A DNA stretch of 27,897 bases from Poteriospumella lacustris (lineage: Eukaryota; Sar; Chrysophyceae; Chromulinales; Dinobryaceae), in NCBI GenBank assembly GCA_008000375.1, contig SMOI01000392.1:1-27897 (forward strand), written 5' to 3'. The translations under genes and the position numbers were made by a program. Each line of letters begins with the position of its first letter. Position 1 is the first letter of the stretch. The notes beneath the pieces were generated by a model that saw only the letters and a program-made list of their open reading frames with translations, was not told the origin of the DNA and did no database searches. Shown piece by piece: positions 16,385 through 23,120 of this stretch.

Positions 16385-16960
16385 CCGTTGAGGGTTCAGA
16401 GCATTAGTATGAGGAAAGGGTGTGTTGGCGGTGCGGGTGTCTCGGCGGCAGGTTCACCGGTTCCGCCGGGGCCACGGAGCGTTAGTAATGGGCACCCGTC
16501 GACTCTGCTTCTACGTTAGTAAGACGGTCGGTCGCACGGCCTGTTGTGTCTCTCTATTTTTTCTTGTTTTGTTTCTTGTTTTGTTTCTTGGTGATGGTGT
16601 GGGTGTGTTGACGGTGAGGGTGGGGTGTGTTGGAAAGAGCCTCTGACCCTGCGCGGTAGATCCGCATTAGTAATGGACACCCGCCGTCTCTGTTTGTCTG
16701 TCGACGCTGTTCGACGTTAGTAAGATGGTCGGTCACACGGCCTGTTGTGTCTGTTTGTTTCTTGATGATGGTGTGGGTTTGGGTGTGTTGACGGTGAGGG
16801 TGGGGTGTGTTGGAAAGAGCCTCTGACCCTGCGCGGTTGATTCATCGGCTCCGCATTAGTAATGGACACCCGTCGTTTCTGTGCTTCGTAGACATGTTTG
16901 TCGGCATCTACGCTGTTTGACGTTAGTAAGATGGCCGATCATACGGCCTGTTGTCTCTGT
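16385..16960. repeat. ~180-207 bp tandem repeat, three units
   Basis: ACGTTAGTAAGA occurs at about 16513, 16714 and 16920, each followed by (T/C)GG(T/C)CG(G/A)TC and CGGCCTGTTGT. A 46-base block (16611-16656) recurs exactly 180 bases later (16791-16836). Each unit also contains a (C/G)ATTAGTAATGG(G/A)CACCCG-like word. Unit 1 is most diverged. No coding potential was seen. Confidence 0.85.
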
Positions 16961-17573
16961 TTTTTTCTATTTCGTGTCTATTTTTAATTAACGAAGTCAC
17001 TGTCCTCCCAACATTGTCGACTGTCGTCCGTCTGTTGCAGATATGTCGCATGTCGCATGTCGCATGTCGCATGTCGCATGTCGCATGTCGCATGTCGCAT
17101 GTCGCATGTCGCATGTCGCATGTCGCATGTCGCATGTCGTGTCGCATGTCGCATGTCACTTGTCGTCGAGGCGACAAGCGCGGCGGCTGCGGTGAAAGTC
17201 CAACCGACACGACGGACGACGGACGGTCCTTGGTCTCGTTGGATTCGACTCGATTCGAACGGAGACGTCGCCAAGGAGATCACACGACCGTGGCTCTTCG
17301 CGTATAAGGTTCTCCACAGTGTCATCTCCATCGTGGGGCCTACACTATCGCTGCGTCCATTCCCATCGGACAGCACGTGTTTTGCTCTGGCGTCGAGAAC
17401 GATTGGTTTATTTCTTTGAAACCACTCCGCGATCGAATCCAATATCCTTCGAGGCCGAGTGAAGATCTGTGTGTGCATCGCGCCCACTGTATCGACTTCG
17501 TTCCGTCTGTGTGTGACCCTTGAGTGCATCTGTGATCGATTTATTTCCTCTGGGTGCGACGTCGCGAGGCATC
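16961..17573. other. Upstream region of the 717-residue gene
   Basis: T-rich sequence, then the ATGTCGC heptamer array (17043-17159), then about 410 bases of moderately GC-rich unique sequence before the start codon at 17574. I see no gene here. The open frames crossing the array on both strands are by-products of the 7-base period. Confidence 0.5.
17043..17159. repeat. Heptanucleotide array (ATGTCGC)13 plus decayed units
   Basis: Thirteen perfect ATGTCGC units occupy 17043-17133, followed by a slipped unit, two more units and a variant. It shares the core TGTCG with the array at 10313 and lies about 420 bases upstream of the next gene's ATG. Confidence 0.93.
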
Positions 17574-19727
17574 ATGAGTCATTACTCCAAACACGACGAT
17601 TCAGATTCCGATATCTTCGGCATCGCCGCGCAACATGTCGACGACGACGACGATCTCGCGCTGCATGACACTGGCGGCCAGGACAACGCGACCACCGAAG
17701 CCAACTGGGACATCTACCCCGCCGACAAGAGCTTCCGCGTCCAGGACCCGAAGAAAAACGCCTTCAAAAACTTCAATGCGATCGAACGCGTCTTCTCCGG
17801 CGACAATCGATCGGTGCCCAGCGAGGTGGGCATCACGGTCAACCGCACGACGAGCGCCGACCACGAGGACATCAGCGACGACGACAGCGGCGCGCACTAC
17901 AAACGGAAAAGCGTTTCGTCCTCCGCCGACGATGTTCCGATGACCGCGTCGCCGTTGAACCTGGTGCCCAAGCGGCCCGTCGTACCGTCGTCTGTACAGC
18001 CGCCGCAGCCACCAGCGGCGCAGGTGAAGTCGCCTGCGCCGGTGTCGGCGACGGTGTCGCCGATGAAGCCGCCGACGCATCCCCATCGCCAGTCGCTGCC
18101 GCCGCAGACGACGACCTCCTCGACGCCTCCGCCACAGCCACAGCCACCGGCGCACCACCACCGCCGCAGTCCGTCGCCGTCGCCCTCGCAACAGCAGCAG
18201 CACTCGTCGCGGTCTCCGTCGCCGTCGCGCGAGGGCGTCCGCTTCAGCGTCAACGACCACCACTACCACTTCGGCCACTACTCGCCGTCCGCCGACCAGC
18301 AGATGCTCCCGTCCGAGCCCGTCTTCTCGCCCGTGCGGCCCATCTCGCCGCAGTCGCATCTGCTCTCGACGACGCGCGCGCGCATCATCGAACACGAATT
18401 GGCGCACGAGCAGCTGGCGCTGCTGCACCAGTCCGCCCACCGCGCCCCGAAACACACGATCCCCGCGCCCACCGGCGCCAACTTCCTGCGCCCCACCGTG
18501 GCCTTCACCAAGTCGACCGACTTCCGCCTCGAGCTGGAGCGGCGCCAGGAGAAGCGCGACATTTGGTGGGAGGAGCGCAAGACGCTGCCGAAGGCGCCGT
18601 CGTCGCCGCTGACCGACAACGTCAAGTCGCGCCTCTACGAGCCCACGCAGGCGTACAAGGAGAGCGTGCGGTCGCCGGCCAACCGCGACGGCGGCGCCTC
18701 GCGCGACATTTCTCCGTCGCGGGGCCGCACGAAGCAGATCGCCGCCGACTCGTCGCTGCTGCGCGCGACGAAGGCGGCGAAACACGCGTACAAAGTGACG
18801 CCGCCGCCGCCGAAGGAGCCGACGCCGCGGCTGTCGCTCGTCGGGCAGCAGTCGTACCCGCAGGCGCACCAGGTGACGTCGAAGCTGGCGCAGGAGACGA
18901 CGGCGGCGCGCATGTCGAAGTGGAAGGTGGCCGAGCAGCTGAAGGAGGAGGAGGACCGCCGCTACCTCGAGCGCAAGCGCGCCGCCGCGCTGCACGACGC
19001 CGAACTGCACCACCCGGCGTCGCCCGGCAGCCCCATCCCCATCGCGCCGCCGATCAAGGCGCCGTCCGACCGCCTGCTGAACTTCAACGCGGCGATGCAG
19101 CACCAGGCGCGCGGCAAAGTCGACGTCGAGCAGCTGCACCACGACCCCGGCGACCAGGGCCCCGGCTGGAACAAGCTCTTCACCCGCGACCGCATCGACC
19201 CGGAGCCCTTCCGTTCGCGGTCGCCGTCGCCGTCCTCGTCGCGTAGGCTGCGCGCGTCGCGGTCGCTGTCGCCGTCCTCGTCGCTGTCGCGGTCGACGAC
19301 GTCGGTGCCCACGACGCCGCAGTCCGCCGCGAAGCCGCCCGCGACGCCGACCTCTGCGGCCACCCCGCCGCCGCCTCCGTTGACGACGACGTCGGCGCTG
19401 AAGAAGCCCGCGCGCGCGTCCACCGGCGGCATCGCCGAGCAAAAGGCGAAGCGCGTGTCGCTGTCGCCCGCCGTGGCGGCCGCGCCGAAGTCGCGCAACT
19501 CGCTGCCGGCCGGCCGCAGCGCCGCGAAGGCGTCGACGACGACGACGCTGCGGCGTCGGTCGCCGAAGGCGGCGGAGGCCGACGCGCAGGACGAGGAGGA
19601 AGACGTGGCGCCCTTCACCGTCGACGACCTCAGCGCCGCCGTCGACGAGGCTGCCGCAGGAGGCGCCGGCAGCGGCGAGGCGGCCGTCGACGACGCCGCA
19701 CCCGCCGCGACGCAGGCGACGGCGTAG
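17574..19727 (+). CDS. Large disordered Pro/Ser-rich protein, possibly cytoskeletal
   Basis: A 717-residue intronless protein from the ATG at 17574 (MSHYSKHDDSDSDIFGIAAQ). The frame is open 18 codons further up but only from a TTG. Residues 1-110 are acidic with Asp runs. Residues about 125-240 are Pro/Gln/His/Ser-rich. A more ordered stretch at about 270-500 includes VAFTKSTDFRLELERR and SRLYEPTQAYKESVR, followed by a charged helix (KVAEQLKEEEDRRYLERKRA). FTKSTDFRLE resembles the short F-x-T-x-x-R words of TPX2-type microtubule proteins; this is weak evidence. The C-terminal 180 residues are Ser-Pro/Arg-rich (RSRSPSPSSS) and then acidic. The many SP and TP sites suggest control by proline-directed kinases. 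No signal peptide or membrane segment. Third positions are almost all G or C. Confidence 0.82.
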   Translation: MSHYSKHDDSDSDIFGIAAQHVDDDDDLALHDTGGQDNATTEANWDIYPADKSFRVQDPKKNAFKNFNAIERVFSGDNRSVPSEVGITVNRTTSADHEDISDDDSGAHYKRKSVSSSADDVPMTASPLNLVPKRPVVPSSVQPPQPPAAQVKSPAPVSATVSPMKPPTHPHRQSLPPQTTTSSTPPPQPQPPAHHHRRSPSPSPSQQQQHSSRSPSPSREGVRFSVNDHHYHFGHYSPSADQQMLPSEPVFSPVRPISPQSHLLSTTRARIIEHELAHEQLALLHQSAHRAPKHTIPAPTGANFLRPTVAFTKSTDFRLELERRQEKRDIWWEERKTLPKAPSSPLTDNVKSRLYEPTQAYKESVRSPANRDGGASRDISPSRGRTKQIAADSSLLRATKAAKHAYKVTPPPPKEPTPRLSLVGQQSYPQAHQVTSKLAQETTAARMSKWKVAEQLKEEEDRRYLERKRAAALHDAELHHPASPGSPIPIAPPIKAPSDRLLNFNAAMQHQARGKVDVEQLHHDPGDQGPGWNKLFTRDRIDPEPFRSRSPSPSSSRRLRASRSLSPSSSLSRSTTSVPTTPQSAAKPPATPTSAATPPPPPLTTTSALKKPARASTGGIAEQKAKRVSLSPAVAAAPKSRNSLPAGRSAAKASTTTTLRRRSPKAAEADAQDEEEDVAPFTVDDLSAAVDEAAAGGAGSGEAAVDDAAPAATQATA

Positions 19728-20557
19728 AGGCCCTGCGATCCGATCGCCCACCGCCCTGTCGCTGTTGTTCGCGGCCCGTCGATTGCCGGGCCGCGCGCCG
19801 CCGTCGGTGGGACTCACCGTTGCGGGGGGGGGGCTGCGCGCATTGATTTCGCAACGAAATAGTTAACCCGGCGACTTCGCCTCGTAGCGGTCACTTTCTG
19901 TATACACTCATCCGGTATCGTAACAAAGAACAGTAGACAGAGACCGTGATTCGCGAGAGAGAACAGACTGAGAGACAGAGAGAGAGAACGCGGGGGCTGC
20001 TGCACTGCGGGTGCCGTGCATGCACTCGTTCACAGATCTCATGTAAACGTAGCTTCGCGGACGGCGACGACACGCGACGACGACTGTTGCTGGTGCCTCT
20101 AGCGCTCTGGTCCATCGGACACACGAAGGCTCTCAAGGCACTGATCGTCAATATCGGAACCGCGGTCAGTTGGCTGTCTGCGTCTGTCCCAGACGGACGG
20201 TCGCGTTCCCAGTTCAGGCCAGGAACGTCACCGTCCTCTTCTCGTCCAGAGGGCACCGCCCTCGCAGCGGCAGCGCATGGGCTGGGCCATCTCGGAGTGA
20301 CAGGCCGTGTACAGATACCTCACCGACATCTGCGATCGGGGGCGGGGAGGAGCCTTCTTTGAACTCTCGTCGAGTTCGAAGTCTTGCAATGCAATGTATT
20401 GAGCGTTTGAATTTGCTTTTGATTGATTCGTAGATGAAACGTTATAGAAATATATTAAAACTGCAGTCTTCGTTTGGCAAAGAAACTGACACTTCAACGA
20501 TACTCAACTAAACTTCATATGGTTCTCCACGACGCCACCGCTACTTCAAATACTCGC
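19728..20557. other. Intergenic region
   Basis: The first 100 bases are the GC-rich 3' flank of the preceding gene, with a hairpin at 19771 and a run of ten G near 19824. A (GA)n/(GAGACA)-type purine-rich stretch follows at about 19950-19990, then mixed sequence becoming AT-rich by 20400. A 138-codon frame at 19946-20362 lacks protein-like composition and is not called. Confidence 0.5.
19771..19794 (+). other. GC hairpin downstream of the 717-residue gene
   Basis: A perfect 7-bp stem GCGGCCC/GGGCCGC closes a 10-base loop (GTCGATTGCC), 43 bases after the stop codon. No T tract follows. It may be a 3' UTR structure. Confidence 0.45.
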
Positions 20558-21636
20558 TCACATGGTGCGCAGTGCGGCGTAGTTGGCACTGCGAGCTAAG
20601 TGAAGCCGCGTCATGGTTTTCTTATCCATTTCACGCTCGGCCTCCTCCCACCAGACCCGGAGCTGCTCACAGCTGTCGTCTGCCACTGGGATAATGCCGT
20701 CCAGGGAAGTGCTCATTGTCTCCTCCAGGACGTAGACCATCTTGACCAACGACTCCAGCTCAGTCGCACGCGAAGTCAATCGAGTGCCTCGTCATTTTCC
20801 TCATCAAGATTGCCGAGCAGCATGCTTCCATCTGCGGCCTCCCAATCAGAAGACGACCGCGGTTCCAATGAAACTAGCGCCCCAATGGTGCCCGTACCTA
20901 CATCACCGTACGTCGCACTCTCGAGCAACGGTGGTGAGAGGAGAGGAAGCCCCGTGCTCGTTCAGTCGCCCCTTTGAAACCCCGCACAATGCCTCTTCTG
21001 GGCCAGCCACTGACGAAAAGTCGCGCTGGGTGTATTGAATGCGAGGAAGCGGATCCGTCAGACTCAAATTGCCGAAGTTCTGAACGAACGCGTCTTCTGA
21101 GCCAGGCCCTTCGACGGATATGACGTAGGAACCACCCTCCTCTGTCAACATAATCGACTTCGCTCCAGCTCCGCGCAAACTGTCCACTAAGCCGCGTTGC
21201 AAATCTCCCTCGATGTCAAACAAACCGTGAGGAGAGGCTTCAACAACTGACGCAGCGCGTCGACGTCGGCTTCGGTTTTGCTGTGATCCATCGCGTTTTC
21301 CAACGAGAAATACAGCAGACGCAGGTCGGTGAATAATTCGAAGCGATGCCGTTTTTTAATAAGTTGGGGATTGTCGGCGGTGATGGGCTCTTTCAACCGC
21401 CTCGCAGCGTCCAAACTTTGCAGGGTAAAGAGATCGCGTCCGGCGAGGACGTTGATACGCTCCATCATAAAGATCATGTCAGCGATGTTGTCGCGAATGG
21501 CACGACGGGGTCGAGGGTTACTCAGAAGGATTTCGATCAAATTTTTGACGCGACGAAAGCCACGTGTGGAAGAGAATATCTCCTTTTCCACGTCGGTGAG
21601 CGGAGTGTTCGCGTCCGCGGAGAGTTGATTCGCCAT
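20558..21636 (-). pseudogene. Gene of unknown function broken across reading frames
   Basis: Read downstream on the minus strand, protein-like sequence continues through four segments in alternating frames. Segment 1 (21636 to about 21205) starts MANQLSADANTPLTDVEKEI and is helical. Segment 2 (about 21215 to 20950) includes LFDIEGDLQRGLVDSLRGAG. Segment 3 (about 20940 to 20776) ends in the acidic GNLDEENDEALD and a TGA. Segment 4 (20779 to 20558) begins LTSRATELESLVKMVY and ends ALRTM. The frames are 0, 1, 0, 1, as expected from single-base losses and gains. At 20779, one extra T would join NDEALD directly to LTSRAT. I see no plausible GT..AG introns at the joins. Either this is a decaying gene or the assembly has indel errors. 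I recognise no domain. Confidence 0.55.
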
Positions 21637-22164
21637 GCCTTTTCTTATGTAATACTATTATACCCTTGGTACCCACCACACTTGTGTCATTTAGGAGAAA
21701 GTTGCTCTGTGTAACATGCCCCGCTCTGCCAACAATCCCACCGAAGTCGGCCCACCGCAACGGTGTCTTAGGCCCTTTCCACTGTGCCGCTCTGTGGCAC
21801 TGCAACGGCGGCGAGATCGACGACGACGATGATCACCACGACGACGATGACTTTTGTTTAGTGGCTAAGTAAGAGTTGGAGTTTGAAAACGGCGTCGTCT
21901 TAAGCTCCGAATCTGTCGGATTCGATTCGTCAGGAGGCGCAACAGCTGTGTAGGCCCCAGGCCAACTCTGATTAAAGTCCAGTTGATAGGCACAACTGTT
22001 CGGCATCGGGAAGTCCACGAGACGCTCTGAATGCTCGTTATCGCGTGGAGAAGGAGAAATCGCGACGATTCGCCCGCCCCGCGGTCCGCGGCCTCGTCTT
22101 CCCGTCGCCTCGAAAATGTTTCGCGTGAAGAAAATCGAAATGACCGCGCAACTGTCATAAGAAC
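21637..22164. other. Upstream region of the first PT-repeat gene
   Basis: The left part is ordinary intergenic sequence with a GACGAC(GAT) simple repeat at about 21820-21850. From 21891 on it is the 5' flank shared with the second PT-repeat gene. This flank is well conserved between the copies (for example CTTAAGCTCCGAATCTGTCG and TTCGGCATCGGGAAGTCCAC), which suggests a duplicated promoter and 5' UTR. Confidence 0.55.
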
Positions 22165-22565
22165 ATGCAATCAGACGTGTTACTGCGCCTCTGGGTGTGT
22201 CTGTTGATGGGGTGCCTTCGCTGGCAGGCCGCGATGGCGTGCTGCAACTACGGCAGCTGCAGCGCGATCGTCGACGACTACATCTCCCGCGGCTGGGCCT
22301 ACGACTCCTGCAACAACTTCGCTCAGTGCGCCGACTGCACGCCCTGCGTCTCGTACCCCGAGCCTCTCTCCTCGTCGCAGCCCGCCCTGTGTCCGCCGAC
22401 GGTCCAGCCCACCGCCCCACCGACGGTCGGCCCCACCGCAACGCCGACGCCCCGCCCGTCGCGCCAGCCAACGAGCCAACCGTCCAGGCAGCCCTCGCGA
22501 CAGCCAACGAGCCAACCGTCCAGGCAGCCCTCGCGACAGCCAACTGCGCAGCCCACACGGCAGCC
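21891..22565 (+). repeat. Segmental duplication, copy 1 (promoter plus 5' part of a PT-repeat gene)
   Basis: About 675 bases match 25775-26465 in direct orientation with scattered substitutions and small indels. The match covers about 275 bases of 5' flank and the first ~134 codons. The copies part inside the PT repeats after CGGCAGCC. Confidence 0.92.
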
Positions 22566-22776
22566 CACACGGCCGATGACACAGCCGACGACACAGCCAT
22601 CGATACAGCCAAGCGCACAGCCGACTCGGCAGCCATCGGCACCGCCCAGCGAGCAGCCCACGTCGCAACCGACGGCCTCGCCGTCCTCGGCAGCCCACGG
22701 CGCAGCCCACTGGCGGTGGCCCTCCGCCCATGCAGCACACCCATACAGCATACAGCGCACTGTAGATGTAAGGTGA
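22165..22776 (+). CDS. Secreted Cys-rich/PT-repeat protein, copy 1 (short, frame-shifted tail)
   Basis: A 203-residue ORF. Residues 1-25 are a signal peptide (MQSDVLLRLWVCLLMGCLRW...AMA). A compact domain of about 50 residues follows with eight Cys (26, 27, 32, 49, 55, 58, 61, 76), including the words CCNYGSCS and CADCTPC. From about residue 80 come P-[ST]-x-Q tetrapeptides to about residue 175. The end (SAAHGAAHWRWPS...) is not repeat-like. Adding one base at about 22690 restores QPTAQPTGGGPPP, followed by a TAG near 22762, so the last 30 residues are probably a frameshift product. Such PT-rich proteins occur on the surface or in the wall of many stramenopile and other algae, where the repeats act as extended O-glycosylated stalks. 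The function of the Cys-rich head is unknown. Compare the much longer copy at 26059. Confidence 0.78.
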   Translation: MQSDVLLRLWVCLLMGCLRWQAAMACCNYGSCSAIVDDYISRGWAYDSCNNFAQCADCTPCVSYPEPLSSSQPALCPPTVQPTAPPTVGPTATPTPRPSRQPTSQPSRQPSRQPTSQPSRQPSRQPTAQPTRQPTRPMTQPTTQPSIQPSAQPTRQPSAPPSEQPTSQPTASPSSAAHGAAHWRWPSAHAAHPYSIQRTVDVR

Positions 22777-22782
22777 AGGCCC

Positions 22783-22839
22783 AGCACCGCCGATAACCAA
22801 AATACCACCACACCACCCTGCCCCATCCCCAGCGTTGCA
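22783..22839 (+). repeat. Dispersed 3'-flank element, copy B
   Basis: Matches 7763-7818 (opposite strand) over about 57 bases with few differences. It lies just after the end of the first PT-repeat gene and in its sense orientation, as copy A does for the ankyrin gene. The sense strand is almost free of G in its central part. Confidence 0.8.
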
Positions 22840-23120
22840 CATTGTATTCGTGATGACTTCAACGACCCGGTTTGACTACGGAGTGAGTTAAGCAACCAGC
22901 CGTCGATGGGTGTCATTATTGTAAACATGGAGACACCGATGTTGTTCGTTTCCCCGTGGTAACGTGGGGAAGACCAGGGTTGCCCACAAAACTACAGTAC
23001 GTGGGCTTTCCCCCTCGTATACGTCATTGAATTTGCTGTGTATACATTTAGTTCGACGAAGGTGTTCACTACAATAAGACGTTGTCGCATATCTGGCACA
23101 GGGACTATACGATGCAGACT
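22840..23120. other. Short convergent intergenic region
   Basis: This is the 3' flank of the PT-repeat gene (plus) and of the Crinkler-type gene (minus). It has a small inverted repeat (TTCCCC .. GGGGAA, about 22960-22980) and no coding sequence. Confidence 0.5.

Noticed and set aside
16951-17307. ORFs encoding MSHVACR or CDMRHAT repeats across the heptamer array
   Set aside because: A 7-base array with no stop codon is open in all frames and gives a 7-residue peptide repeat by default. There is no supporting start context or flanking domain.
17601-19817. 738-codon minus-strand frame opposite the disordered-protein gene
   Set aside because: Arg-rich composition typical of an antisense shadow. 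The plus-strand frame has a natural start, SP/TP motifs and an ordered helical part.
19946-20362. 138-codon plus-strand ORF
   Set aside because: Begins in a purine-rich simple repeat and has Arg/Ser-rich composition with no pattern.
21833-22840. 335-codon minus-strand ORF opposite the first PT-repeat gene, and its partner near 25931-26320
   Set aside because: Apparent conservation between the two copies comes from the DNA duplication. Composition is Arg/Ala/Val-rich shadow of the plus-strand repeat.
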